From Emydura subglobosa (taxonomy: Eukaryota > Chordata > Testudines > Chelidae), in the NCBI GenBank assembly GCA_007922225.1, contig ML679970.1:41682212-41746211 (forward strand): a stretch of DNA of 64,000 nt. The letters run 5' to 3'. Of the stretch, positions 30,580 to 43,196 are shown one piece after another. Under the pieces are notes generated by a model. It saw only the letters and a program-made list of their open reading frames with translations. It had not been told where the DNA came from and did no database searches. Both the position numbers and the translations under genes were made by a program. Numbering within the stretch: the stretch's first letter is position 1; every line of letters starts with the position of its first letter.

Positions 30580-33500
30580 GTAGGGCGGGGCCGGGGGGGC
30601 TCCTGAGGGGAACTCGTCTAGTGGGGCGGGTTGCTGTGGGGCACGGGGGATATCTCGTTTCCGGGGGGGCGGGTTCCCGTGGGAGTGGGGGGCTGAGGCT
30701 TGGGCTCCCATGGGGCAGGAAGGGGCGGGTTCCTCTGGGGGGCTGTCCCCCAGGCTCGCTGCCTGCGCCCCACACGACGCCCTTCTCCCTCCCAGGCCGC
30801 GGGCACACGAGCTCCTGCTGCAAAGTCTCCCTGGCCGTCGGGGTTTCGGGGAGGGTCCGGGGGGTGGGGGAGCGCGCCCCCAAAGCAGCTGTGAGATCCG
30901 AATAAACTGTCCGCTCCTGGCAAGCCTGAGGCCCCGGCGGGCACCACTGTGCCCAGGTGCAACTTTAGCTGGGACACCCGGAGCTTGCGCGTGAGGCTGG
31001 CTCTGTGTGTTTGTCTCCGTGGGTGGACGAGGCCCTGTGGGGCCCCTCTAGCGGGAAGTGCGGATTCCCTGTTAAGGATTTAGAAGGTACAGTTTGGATA
31101 CAGGACCTGCACACGGAGGCCCTACGCAGCAGGGTGAGAAGAGGATGGATTTGCTGAGAAGGGGCACTCAAGCTACAGGGAGAGGGTGCTGAGCTCTGGG
31201 AAGACAAAAATGTTACTCTTCTCAGGGCTCTTTGCAAGAATTAGGGGGATGGAGGGAGCATAACAAAAGGCTGTGACTTGAGCCACTAACCTATGGAATT
31301 TAGGTTTCCCAATCCACGGGAACAGCTCCCCTCAGTGGCATCTTTCATATCATTGCTTTGGCTTTGTCACCTCTTTTTATATAAAAAAATAGTGCATCTA
31401 ATTGCAGCTCTTATTCAGGTCTGATTTTAAGGAGATAATACTGACTTGTTGGGCCCAGAAGATGAGACTTTACCTTTGGGGAGGAAGAGTGAGCAACTGA
31501 GTCCAGCAACGTCAAGGTCACATTGAGGGGCCCAAGAAGGGCTGTGGTCCCTGTCTTATGAGATGCAGCAGTTGGGATGAGAAATAGCCTCCCAATTATA
31601 TAGGTACCAGGGTACAGTGACTCATTGTCACTTAGATGTACAAAGTCAATGGTTTTCAGTAGCAGCTACTCTTTCAATAAGAAGCACAGACTGTACATAC
31701 TGAGGCAAAGACATGGGAGCCTGCTGATTGCCAACCAACCAAGCTTCACACATTGGGCAGGGCAAGTCCTATCACCATTTTAGATTGAGGGTCCTGTTAC
31801 TGCTGATTACTGTGTGTGGAGTTATTTCCCATCCATAACTGTTTGAGGCTTTTCACCTCTGGAAAAGCCTCAAGTCTTTTGCCAAGAACCAACCACTCTA
31901 AAACTTGTAAGCAGACAGTACCTGCCAATAAAATTCAGTCTCATCTTGGTTCTCTTCTGTGGAGCAAACCTAGCATTCTTGTCAGGGAGCTAGACACACT
32001 GTTAGCAGAGAGGGAAGTAAATGTAGAGCTGCAACTAATGACTTTATCTTGGTCACTAGATTGAAATGGATTGCCTCCGTCAGACCTGTGTGCCCCACAA
32101 AGTTGTTTCTTTGCCAGCTCTTAAATTATGTGATAAATATTGTGCTAAAATCCTTGATTTTTGCCTTGGGTTCACTTCTTCTTAATTAGCTTTTGGCATT
32201 GGTGTACCTCCTGTCTTGCCTGGAGAGTAGCCAGGTGCATCTCAATCAAATGGCAGAGCTGACAAGCTGTTACCTGTGGCTAGCTGAAATTCTTCCACTC
32301 TGCCTTGGATATAAAAGTAGGTGAAATAGCTGATTTTTATCTGGGAATTGGCATTGTCTCAATACCCCTCTTTTGTCTAGCCTAAATTAGTAGCTTGCAT
32401 TTTTTTTTCTTCCTGTCCACAAGTCAGTCTTAGATCATGGGAGGTGCAGGATTTGCAATGTGTTGAAGCAGGAGCCTGGAAACAGGACAATTCAACAGAA
32501 ATCCAAAAGTCAGCAGTTAGGCCTTTATTTTTTTTTTATATACAGCTTCCATCTAGAAATGAGGCTGCGCTACTCTCTCATCCTATTCTGTTTTAAAGAA
32601 TTGTGTGCACTGTTTAGAAGAACCAGGATTTTGGTACTTTGTATCTTATGTTCATTTCATGGATAGTGTAGCATTGGATGGTGTCCATTGGGATATGTCA
32701 ATGCTGTAGCTATTGTTTGTGTCACTGGAGGACTGTGGGCTGCCTGTTTGAATCTTGGCACACTCAATACCTGTGTGTGCATATAGCTGGGTTTACATTA
32801 GTTCATGTGTGCAGTTTTAGTGCTAAGTGGTAAAATTGGTTCGGTCCTGTAGAGAAAGGGAAGAGTGTTCAAACATAACGTAAACAAAGGGGAAGTTGAT
32901 AGCTGAGGGGTTCTGGACCCTTTTAACTCCAGGGTTCTGAGACAGATTCATCAGTAGTGACCCAAGTTGGTTATCACCGGATGATTTTGTGATTCGTGTG
33001 AAATAAATTGGTCATCTTATGTTGGATCCAAGTGAAGAAGTATTTACATCACGAAACCCACCATCTGTGTGCCCGGTTTCACTCCATTGCTAGCGGATTA
33101 GCCAAGAACTGAACAGATGAGACTGAGCTCCCCTCTTGCCACAAGAAGCCCTGAAGTCATCCCGTGACTTGTTTTCTCCTTTTGACTGCAGCAGTCGCTC
33201 TTGGGAACATAGAGTGCTCTTGAATTGCAGGGTCTCCATTGAATGGGTTTAGTTTGTAATTGCTATTTCATGCCTGATCCATGCTGTCTTTTAACTTAAA
33301 ATTAGATGTGCCCAAGCAATGAATATAAGACTTTATCTTGTAGTTACAAATGGCCTTGTATGGAGCCTGATTGTGCAACACAGGGGTGAGCTGATCTGCA
33401 TACATAGCAACTGCTGGAACTTCCACTGAAATCTGAGTACTGTGTGTATTTAATGCCAGTTGTCTGAGTGGCTTTATGTGGATTTCTGTCCTGGTAGGTA

Positions 33501-36500
33501 CTGGACGAAAACCCCCAACTCCTTGTTTCACAGCAGCTGGACAGCTTTCAGATGGAAATGACTCTTGGCTGCTGACCCGGGCTGGCAGGCTCCATATCCT
33601 ATTTCTCAGCCCTTCGGTGCCCAGCCCTCTCCAGTGTTTAATGTCCAAGACAGCTGATGTCTGCTGCCCTCTTCCCAAAATGTTTGCCTGTTACTTTGGG
33701 TGGGGATCATTGATGGCCAGTCCTCCCAGTCTCATGTGGTCCTCTCCGCATTCCTCTGCAGCTCCATGTATTACGATGAGGATGGGGATCTCGCCCACGA
33801 ATTCTATGAAGAGACAATTGTCACCAAGAATGGAAGAAAACGTGCCAAACTGAAAAGGATCCACAAGAACCTGATACCTCAGGTAACCTGCTCAGAACCA
33901 AAAGCAGCCCTTCTGGGGACTCGACTGGGAATATAGCATGCTATGCCAGACACCCAGGTTCCTCTGTGGTCTTTTACCCATGGGCCCCTGGGATTTGTGC
34001 CAGGTCTGATCCCCTGGAAGTCTGGTGGTCGTTCATAGCAATCCTGACTGCATGTGCCTAAGGGACAATGGCTTTCAACAGTACATGGAAACCTTTTCCC
34101 CAACTTTCTCTTTCTGCTCAAAGTTCCACCTCCACCCTGGTGCTCAGGCCTCCTTGTTCTGAAACAGAAATGGTAAAATTGAGTAGCAGGCACCTATGTA
34201 TGGCTGTATCCTGAAAATCCTGTGCAGTTAGGTACCTGGCTCAGCCCCCCTACCTCTCACTGACAGGGATGGGGTGCCAGAAACAAGCTTTTAACACTTT
34301 TAAATACTAATTTCCAGATAGCAAACCCTGGTGAAGCTCTGACATTGGTGTACCCTATGGAGCCACTTGATGGCGCCAGTCTGGAACAAAATGTAAACAA
34401 AGTGTACTGCACTGTTACCTAATGCATTGGCACAGTGGGGTGAGGGAAGCCCATTAGCATGAGTACACTTATGTCAGGATGTCCCGCTTTCTGAAGCCAA
34501 CAATCCGACCTTAAAAATGAACGTTGACTCCCTGCTCTGTTTTACAAAATTAACACACAGCATATAAAGACACTTATAAAAGGAACACTATAACAAACCA
34601 CCCTAAAATCAGACAAAAGAATAAATAAGAGGGAGAGTCACCCATGGGAAGGGACAGGGGGACCAGGGATTCTAAATGTGGGGTGTTGATTATAATTAGA
34701 CATGTTTTCAGGAATTTAAAATTGAGAAGTACTGAAACGGGGGCTTGGGTAGAGCAAACTTTATGCCAACACAGCAATACCTCCTCTAGGTCAGTGGAAA
34801 TGAGTGTGTTGCTGCTATCTGCCAGCAGTTCAGTAGCCACTATGAAATGAGCTGGGGGTGGGTTGAGGTCTCAGTCTAGCTTCTAGTGGGCAGCTGGCCG
34901 AATTGTACATTGTTGGCATCCTCAGGAGAGAGACTGAATAGGCTGTGGGAAGTGAGCTCCCATTTCGCTCTCTTGAGGGGATCCCTCTGCTGGAGTCAGG
35001 CACATAGACAGGATACAGAAGTGTGCATCTCCTCTACCTGTATTGTATTTGTTTTATGGGCAGAGGACTTCATTCTCCAGGACTGTTGGGCTGGCACCTT
35101 TCATGTGCAGTAAAATTCACTAAAAATAAACTGCCTAGCTCTGGCTTTTTGATGGGACTGATGTAGCAATGAGTGTGGACAAATCTCTTTTTTTTTTTTG
35201 GTCCCTGCTAGCAGTGGCCATGGGAATTGTAATCAGTTCCAAGGCTTTTGTATGTGGTTATGAAGGGCTTGTTTATTTTGCAAAATATATTTGTTGCATT
35301 CATGCTATACCCAGGCACCCACATGAGCTGGTGCCACCGTCTAGCCAGCATCTGCTGTGTGACGAAACCCATCTGCGTTGGCATGAACCACGAAAGGCCC
35401 GTTAATTGGGAGACCACACGTCAAGGCACCCAGTGATTCCCTGCCGCATTGTTTCGTATTGCACTCCAGCAAAAACTGTGGCTGTTCTCCGGAAAAGAGA
35501 GATCTTTTATTTAATGTAATAAAGCTGTCTTCCTCGGTTTTTGTAATCCTTGTCTTAGGCCTTTGTCCTTCGCTAGTGCCTTATAGCTCTGGCCCTCCAT
35601 GGGCTTTGCAAACACAAACAAATCAGTTCAATTCCGAGAAGCATTATCACCGTACTGCAGATGGAGAAATGTCAGCACAAAGGGTGACGTGACTTCTGTT
35701 GTCATATTCTAAATACTAGACCACATTCCCAGCCTCTTGTAAGTCTATGTTCTGATTCTTGTAAGAATCTTGTAAGTCTATGTTCTGATTCTTGTAAGTC
35801 TATGTTCTGATTCCTCTGTGAATCCAGAGCATAGAAACCACGAACACATTTCCCACCCGTCCTTTGCCTATAGACCCTGAAGCTACTTTGCTTTCTGATC
35901 TGTTTGTAATGGAAGAACGTTCATACCAGAGCACCTTAAATACGTAAGGCCTGCAGTTGTGTTTTAGTTGACACAGATGTGTGTTACATTTACAGTATCA
36001 CTCCTTGGACAGAGGGCTTGCTTGCTTGTACGCAAGGCTCTTTGATCTTTCCTTCTCGCTCACTTAAGAGGCCTTTCTTTTCTGTTCTTTTAAAGAGTGC
36101 TGGTGAATTAAAGCTGCCAGACTAACTGCCCTGGAAGCTGACCTATTCTAGTCATGGATCAGCTGGAGCATTGGGCAGTGACAGGCCGAGCTGCTTCCCC
36201 CCGCTCTCATGCCAGTGTGCTTCAGACCTAGCGTACCCAGCACCACAGGAGCTGAGCTCCTTAGTCTGACTTTCAGGGGCTCATTCTAATGCGAGTCCAG
36301 TCTCTGTTGCCTGCCTGGTGCTCAGAAGTGCCAACCAACAGCTCAGCTGTAATGGTTTAATGGACTCTTGTCCATTAAGAACTGGTCTGGGACATAAGCT
36401 CTATTGTTTGTCTCCATCTGGAATGACTTGCAGAGCATGGGACCTTTGTTTGCAGACATTTTCTTAGGCCAGTGCCTGCCCTGTCTCACTGCCTTTCTTG

Positions 36501-36578
36501 CTCTCTTTTCAGGGTATAGTGCAACTGGAGCACCCTCGCATCCATGTGGACTTTCCTGTTATCATCTGCGAGGTTTGA
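30425..36578 (+). CDS. TUSC2: TUSC2 (FUS1), tumour suppressor candidate 2, mitochondrial protein
   Basis: The coding sequence is join(30425..30579,33762..33882,36513..36578), 342 nt and 113 residues; human has 110. TUSC2 is a small mitochondria-associated protein linked to calcium handling, apoptosis and immune function. The start MGASGSKARG provides Gly2 for N-myristoylation. A Gly/Pro/Ser-rich stretch (16-30) is the variable part. From FVFTRRG (46-52) on, the protein is close to human, with the acidic DEDGDLAHEFYE (57-68) that resembles an EF-hand loop (D57, D59, D61, E68). The C-terminus ends HVDFPVIICEV. Codon G52 is split by intron 1. It follows RASSF1 in the same orientation, as in human. 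The start has A at -3 and G at +4. Confidence 0.96.
30580..33761 (+). other. TUSC2: TUSC2 intron 1
   Basis: A 3.2-kb intron. The first 400 bp continue the CpG island; the rest is AT-rich with a T run at 32,401 and 32,528. No recognisable repeat family or exon. Confidence 0.85.
33762..33882 (+). CDS. TUSC2: TUSC2 exon 2
   Basis: Completes G52 and encodes residues 53-92, the most conserved part: SMYYDEDGDL, EETIVTKNG and KRIHKNLIPQ. The acceptor is ttcctctgcAG, the donor GTAACC, ending in phase 0. Confidence 0.96.
35518..35523 (+). terminator. TUSC2: Possible intronic poly(A) signal
   Basis: AATAAA followed by the T/G-rich 'tcggtttttgtaatccttg'. It would truncate TUSC2 after exon 2 if used. 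There is no evidence of use. Confidence 0.25.
35736..35812. repeat. Tandem repeat, 22-bp unit, three copies
   Basis: The unit cttgtaagtctatgttctgatt occurs at 35736, 35769 and 35791. An 11-bp partial unit (cttgtaagaat) lies between the first two. The perfect copies indicate recent duplication. Confidence 0.9.
36513..36578 (+). CDS. TUSC2: TUSC2 exon 3
   Basis: Encodes the last 21 residues, GIVQLEHPRIHVDFPVIICE then V, and the TGA stop at 36576. The human C-terminus is closely similar (IHVDFPVILYEV). Confidence 0.96.
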   Translation, partial: GIVQLEHPRIHVDFPVIICEV

Positions 36579-39500
36579 GCTTTCAGGGGAAGCATACGTT
36601 GCCTGCCCAGCCTTACTGTACCGAACATAGCCACACACGACTTCCTTGTGTTCCTGAACTACAACGGACTGTGAGCACAGACACACATGCTGTAGACTTT
36701 GGAGTTCCTCTTGCATGGGGAAGGAGATGAGGTGGTGCAGATTCGGCTAGTTATCTGGGATAGAATTGGCTCAGGCTCTGTTCACAAGGCACACGAGACA
36801 CGTGACCTTGTTTTGCAACGTGCTTAAAAATATCCTCGACTGAATCAGAGGATTGAAATCCTTCTATTAGCCTCTGTCCGACCGTTGGCTGGATAACTGA
36901 ACTGCCCGTGGCACCTGTGTTTGAGGTTTTAAAGGGAGAGCCAGCCTGTACCTCATGCCAAACAAAATCCCTGCTTCTCAGGTACCCGCCGCAGGCAGAG
37001 TTGAGGTGAGGTAATTCATCCCCTGTGGGGGTAAGGGTAGACTTCTTACGCCCCTGCTCTGCAAAGTGGTGATGATTAAATGGCTAGTAGTGTATTTTTT
37101 CTTTGGAGGGGAGGGGTTGGTTATGCAATGCTGCCCCCCAGTTGGTCTAGGAATGAAGGGTAAATGAGGCAGTCTGAGATGGAGCTAGTCTTGAGAACCA
37201 CACTGAAACAAGGTAGTGCTTCTCGTGAAGGGAGGAGACCAGATTTCATCGCATCAGACTTCATTCTCCTTTTATACGGCCATCTCCTGTGCTCAGCGTT
37301 GTTTTGTACTTCCCGGCGATGCGGCTCGTCTGGTCCCCAAAGCCTTTCCGATGGCTCTAGGAATGCCAGCTCAGCTGTTCCAGCTGTCCAGTCCTCTCCG
37401 GAAACCCTGATGGCGCTGCGCAGACCCAGCAGAACAAGCAGATCTCTGCAGCCAGAGCATGGACGCTGCTGAAAGCAGCAGTGGTCAGAGCTGAGGAACT
37501 GGGCTGGCAGCCCATGTTAGCCCACGCAGCTTTGCGGTTTGGGTTCACACCGCAGGGCTTAGCTTGTCGCCCGTTAGCACGTGTCTGTCTTGGCGGGAGG
37601 AGGCTGCACTCCTGTTGAGTGGCGTTCTTCCCCCTCCTAAGTCTATGGTGTGTTGGGGTGTAGGCTACAAGGTGTGATCTGATGTGTTGGCCATAGCCTT
37701 TATTTTGGTTCTGGGTAACTTCCACATGTTAGTCAGTTGTGCCCCGGTGTTGGCAGCCTGCCCCAGCTGTGTGTAGTCCTGATAGATCCAAGACAGGAAT
37801 GAAGAGGCAGCTTTTACCCTCTAAAACAATCAGTTGGCGTCAGCCCCCTCCTGTCTTGGACATCTCCCTGCAAATATGAAACCTGGGTTCTTCCACTGCA
37901 CCCATTCCTCTCTCTCTCACTTTGGAGACAAGAAGGAATGCAAAGCACTTTAATGGAAGGCCTCACCTCTCCAACCAACTTGATAAAGAAACACGTGGCT
38001 AACGGAGGGGCCTCCTCTGTCAGCTGGACTCATGGGGGCAGCACTGGAACTGCACATTGGCGCGCCTGTCACTTCATCCCCGCTTCCTTGCTCAAAGGAT
38101 TGAGAGCTAGCTGGCGGCTGCTGAGCCAGGGTGGGAGCCTGAACTGCACGATCCCATCCCAAACACTAGAAGCCGAGGTCTGTCCGCTCCGGGTTACGTG
38201 AGAATGGGCAGACATCCTGTGCACAAGCAGGCCATCAGAGACCTTTGCTGCTGTTGACCGCTCCAAGAGCTCCTGTGAAGCTTTAAAACTGGATCGAGAC
38301 GTGGCTCCCGCAGCAGTCAGCTTATCAGAGACATCTCGTTTCCCTTCCAGAGCTTGTCATTTACTTTCTGAGCACTTCAGACATTTGCTACCTCGATTTT
38401 TAATTTAAGCTGTTGGTATAAAGTTGCTAGCAGTATCTGTGTGTTTGTTTTGGATGTGTCCATCTCCACGCCCCTGAAGGTAGTTCTAAGGGCTGTGTGC
38501 CATTCTGATAGGGTTCTATAGCTAGCAATAGCAATGCTAACTCTGTTGGACTGTCTCCCCATAACTTCAGACTCGACCTTGTTCCCTGATTGCTTTCCGT
38601 AGTGGTTGGTGTGAAACACACCCCTAGCTGGCATGGGAGTTGGTTTTCATAGGTAGAGTGCGTGTTACAGCTTCAGCAGAGAGCACTTTTACACTGATGC
38701 TGAGCATTTCCTTCTAGATCAATGTTCTTCCACCTACATGGAAAAGTTGCTCTTAAAAAATATCCTGTTAAAGTGTTGTTTGCACCAACCATTCTCTGGC
38801 AGGTGCCTTGGGTTCATCTCAGAGCAGGGTTTACAGATCTTGAAAGAGGCACATCTCTGGTGCCAGAACAGGCTGGAGGACCCCAGATCAGCAAAGCAGG
38901 GGATCAAGCTGTGTGAGGCTGACTAAACCCCGGGCCTGCTCCAATATGGGGAAACCTAGCTCTGAAAAACTACCCTCTTGCTGCTGCTTGTGGGCTGTGT
39001 GGGGGAGACAACTTGGGCCAGGAGCCCTCCTCTGGCTTCTCTTGATGGAGGTAATAGGTTGCAGGAGGCCACCTCCCCTAAGTGGAGAGCAGTATCGGTT
39101 AGTTCCTGAGCGGGATGGGTGGAATCTAGCACAGGGGAAGTGAAGAGGGGTCTGGTATGGTGGAGACTGTGTGGGGAGAGAGGTGGCTTCAGTAGAAATG
39201 AGAACAGCTGGCCAGTATCTCCCTCATCCTCTCCCTTACCCCATGTTCCCTGGAGCAGGGCTTAGTGTGCTGGGCAGCTTAGGGGCAGTAGGGTGAGATG
39301 TGTTCCGAATGCCAGGCCAGCCTAGGGCAGGGTCATGGGCTATGCCAGCTGGGGCCAGCCATTAGTTCAATGAGTGCCATGCTGGAGCTGTCAGAAATGA
39401 GTGAGCCGAACGACTGAGCCAGCTCTTTGGGAGAAGACTCAGTGGGGAGGGAAAGCCGAGATGCTTCCCACTAGTATAAGAGAGCAGGAGCAGGGAAGGG

Positions 39501-39797
39501 GATTTGAGCCCTTCTGTGCAGGCAGAGCTCCCCCTTCTGCGAGTCACAGGACCTATCTGTGGGCCAGAAGCTGTGGAGATGAAGAGCTTGAATCCAGGAG
39601 ATGGTTTGTCCCATAGCAGCAAGCAGGGCCGGCCAGGAGATGGCGCAACTGGTGGCGCTAGTTGCGTGGCTTTGGCAGAGGAAGCCATGCCCTCCCCTTT
39701 ACATGGAGGTGTGTGTAGCACGTCTTCACCTTCGCAAACGCTTGCAAGGCTTGGGAGTGTGAAGGGCTTGCCCATTGCACAAGACTGAAAGGCACTG

Positions 39798-40010
39798 GGT
39801 GTGTCCACACTGCAGTCAAAAACCTGTGGCTGGCCCAGCTGCCCAGGGGCTGTTTTGAGTGTGTTGTAGATGTTCCAGCTCAGGCTAGCTCTAGGACCCT
39901 GTGAGGTGGGAGGTTCCGAGCCTGAAAGTCTACACAATAATTACAGTCCCTGGGCCCAAGACAGCTGGCATGGGCCAGCAGCAGGTATCCAGTTGCAGTG
40001 CAGACATACC
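39798..40010. mobile_element. Inverted-repeat MITE, 213 bp
   Basis: The left end GGTGTGTCCACACTGCA and the complement of the right end, GGTATGTCTGCACTGCA, match at 14 of 17 positions. The ends resemble those of the element at 46,681. There is no coding capacity. The superfamily is uncertain, as no clear target duplication was found. Confidence 0.65.
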
Positions 40011-40748
40011 ATGGTGTGCAGAGTACAGTGTCTGTTTCCAGGGTCTGGCTGTAGCAGCAGCTGAGCCCTCTCTTGTTCTTTCATTGGCTGCCTTGCCTCT
40101 CAATAAGGGAGAGGCGGGCAGAGCACCTTTGTTCAGCAAAGCATTATAGGTAATTTATATCCACTTTCCTTGTCCTTTAAATGATCTAACACAGCCTGTT
40201 TGGAAACCCTCTCTTCATGCACCCAGAGCGATCCAATGGAAGCCTTCCCCCAAGGGAAGGGCTCAATCCACCCTCCTTCAAAGGCAACAGGCTTCCTGAG
40301 GCTGTCTACTACCCCTCTTCCTGCCCCACTTCTTTCTAGGCTGCAGTCAGTCTTCATGGATTCTACAATCCCAGCCCTTCTCTTCCATAACTCTGTTTCC
40401 TGGCGGCTCCACTCTCCTTCCGCTGACGTAGACAGCATGAGGAGGACCCTTGGGAACTGCTAAAGGGACATTTAAAATGTGAAGGTGATTGTAAATAGTA
40501 TCTATATTCACTACATTGTTGGAGCAAGCAAAACACAACAAAAACCCAGTTGATTTCTTTTCAATTTTTTTACGACTTTTCTGTGCGACTTTGTGCTTTC
40601 CAGTGTGGATGCGTAGAATTGTACCCACCAAGACTACTCGTTCTGCTCCTCTACTGAATGGATAGAAGTTTCCAATCCAAACATGTACAATATTTATGGT
40701 CCTCCTTCCTCTGCCTTTGAGTGCATCTGTCTAATTTTGTTAAATTTC

Positions 40749-40754
40749 AATAAA
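40749..40754 (+). terminator. TUSC2: Probable poly(A) signal of TUSC2
   Basis: AATAAA in an AT-rich context (tttcaataaaactatttgta). First canonical signal I find after the TUSC2 stop. Confidence 0.5.
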
Positions 40755-40775
40755 ACTATTTGTAGATCCCAAAAG

Positions 40776-42752
40776 GTCAACAGCTGACTTATTTTTGGAG
40801 GGGGTTTAGTAATTGTTCTCCCTGCCTTTATGTCATGGACAGACAGGACATGTTAGAGTTCCCAAGGTGTGAATTTGCCATGCAGACTTTCCCATACAGG
40901 TGTCAAGGCGCCTGCAGCAACCCTCCTAATTCTACTCAAGGGACTTACCTGCTTCTCTTTCCCCTTCAATTGTACTAACACAAAGAATGACACTTCTGAA
41001 TTGTGCCTAGACATAGAGCTAGCCTGAGAGTCACAAATCTCTCTGCTTACATCCAATTCAGGATCTGAACTGATGTCTCTAAAGCATCTTGTCTCTGTGA
41101 GCTCTGTCTTGTAGTAGTTAGTAAAAGCCATCAAGCTGTGTTGTTCATAAAGAGATTTGTAAATAGATTCCAAAGCCACAACAGCTGTTCTATCTGTGAA
41201 GTCTTTACAAAATTAACAGAGCTTATCTCCAACTAATCAAGCTTATTTCCTTTAATTACACAACTGTTTTCAGCTGATGGAAAGGAAAGAGGCAAAGCAA
41301 AGCACAGCTGCTCCTGAAGCCCGGTGAATGTTTCTAATCACCCCATCCCACTTCACAGATGTGTGGTAGCCTGACTTGCTTACCCCTCATATTATTGCCA
41401 CATAGGCCGTTCAAGCGCTCTGTGTGGATGCAGTTTGTGGCACTGATCATATGAACAGTGAGCCGTGGGGGCTTTCTGAGTGCTGAAGCTTGGGTTATGT
41501 GGTGTCAGGAAGTTCGTCTACATCGTGATGGTCTCGGTTGTGATCTTGAAATCCTAAAATAGTGGAGAAGCAAATGGGCAAATCCTTTATTGATTTGGTC
41601 GAATTCAATTGCAAGGATTAATGTAGCAAGAATTTCTTGGCCCTGACACCGTAGCTGCAACCGGAATTCTGATTATCGACAGTCACTTTTATTATGGTGG
41701 TGCCTAAGGACCAACTAAGAATTGTGCTGGGAACTGTAAAAACATGTAACAGGAGGCAAGAGCTTGCAGTCTAAAGGAGACTGGTAGAACACGCCAGCCG
41801 AGTGAACAATGTGATGTTGGCAAAGGTCATGTTATTCCACGATTTTTTGAGTGGGGTCAGAAAGGAGCCTTGGTTTGATTCCCACTTTTGATTGGAACAA
41901 CCTCCAAGTATAACTCTTTTAAAATTATAGAATTGGGATTGAAAAATGTTTCCTCTAGAGTTTTAAAAGCTCTGCCTAAATAGTTTTTAGATACCAATCA
42001 CACACATTGTCAAACTAAAAAATGGAGTTTCATGACTTTTCTGTGACCTCTCACGCATATGCACTGCAAAACCACAAAGTCTTGGACAGGACTGTCCATA
42101 CGCACTCATGCTGAAGACAACATTGGTATTGGAGCAAAGTAATAATCTGCAGTTGTTGCTGACAGTGATCCAATCTATAGCAGCTAAAATGCTGTGTGTA
42201 AATCTCCATACAGTTTGATGTGCTTAAATCTTAAGATCTAAGTTGTGCTTTGAACTTTCACATTGCAGTAAAGGCTATTGTAGTGTAAGAGACATAATTT
42301 TATGATCCAAGTAAAACTTATCATCAGGTTATGTTCCTACACTCCCTGGTATTTGTCCAGTTAGGAATAGGTGGAATTGTTTTTTGGAGGAAAGATATCT
42401 CGGTGTGATTTGTGCATTCAGAAGTTAGTGTCTTTGTTTTGTGCATTCTTTCTCTATGAAAGACCCGCTGAAGGTATTACAGCTTTTATGCACTTCTGTG
42501 TGAAAATTGAGATGGATGGAAAGAGATAGCTTAGACCGTCAATCAGCCTGTTACAAGGGCAGAGTTACGGTTGTTTGAGTGCAGAATTTTTGTTTGGTGT
42601 GGGAATGAATGGTGGCTTGAGGGTATCGTCTGAATTATTAATGTAACCTACCTTGGGATTTCAGGTTTGTAACGTTTGGGTTTTGATGTGTAATGGAATG
42701 TCTTGTTTTGAACTACACTCAGGAACCTTAACTAAAATTAACTTTCCCCTAA
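40776..42752. other. Intergenic, no gene recognised
   Basis: AT-rich single-copy-like sequence. The only recognised item is an antisense SINE tail at 41.7 kb. Confidence 0.5.
41690..41790 (-). repeat. SINE 3' tail, antisense
   Basis: 'attatggtggtgcctaagga', 'aattgtgctgggaactgta' and 'agagcttgcagtctaaa' are the reverse complement of the tail seen on the plus strand at 49.9 and 47.2 kb. Confidence 0.65.
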
Positions 42753-43196
42753 GGTCTGGTCTCCACTAGGTTTTACTGGTAAAACTTACGTCTTGTCGGT
42801 GTGTGATTTTTGCCAACATGATCGTGCTAGTAAAAGCCTTACTAGTGTAGAGGCAGTTACACTCGTATAAAGGTGCCTTGTACCGCTGTAGTTAGTTCTG
42901 CTTTCCAATCTGGAATAAGTCACACCAGTGTAGGTACTCTTATGTCACTATAACTAGGACCAGGTTTGTGCTACGGATTTCTGTTGTGTCAGTGGAAGGC
43001 CCTAATGTAGATACGATTATACCAACAAAGCTGCCCTTTAACTGATATATTTCACTCTGGGGTGTGGTTTTACTATACAGGTACAAAGTACAGCTGTGCT
43101 GGTATAACCCGCAGCCACACTAAGGAGAGCTTTGCCGGTATAGTATACTGGGATGTACTGCTATACAAGGAAAGCACTCCTAGTGTAGACGTCGCC
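42753..43196. mobile_element. Inverted-repeat MITE, 444 bp
   Basis: The ends GGTCTGGTCTCCACTAGG and (complement of right end) GGCGACGTCTACACTAGG match at 13 of 18. Internal segments repeat the theme of 'actagtgtagag' and 'cacaccagtgtagg'. No transposase. The 'gtctacacta' end is shared with common turtle DNA elements. Confidence 0.6.

Larger units (their letters stand above)
29500..30620 (+). promoter_or_regulatory. TUSC2: CpG-rich promoter of TUSC2
   Basis: A strongly CpG-rich block ends in TUSC2 exon 1. Visible elements are an AP-1 site TGAGTCA at 29819; GC boxes (gggggcgggg at 30122, gggggcggag at 30144 and 30195, ccccgccc at 30221); an overlapping AP-1/E-box at 30157-30168; ATF-type TGACGCAG at 30296; and an ETS site CCGGAAGTG at 30317. 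This is a TATA-less housekeeping-type arrangement. The start of transcription is probably 30.3-30.4 kb. Confidence 0.7.
33883..36512 (+). other. TUSC2: TUSC2 intron 2
   Basis: A 2.6-kb intron with a 22-bp tandem repeat at 35.74-35.81 kb and an AATAAA at 35518. No alternative exon is recognised. The acceptor is ctctcttttcAG. Confidence 0.85.
36579..40775 (+). other. TUSC2: Probable long 3' UTR of TUSC2
   Basis: I saw no canonical AATAAA between the stop and 40749, so the transcript may run 4.2 kb past the stop, across a MITE at 39.8 kb. The human 3' UTR is much shorter. A variant signal upstream cannot be excluded. No other gene is recognised in this stretch. Confidence 0.45.
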
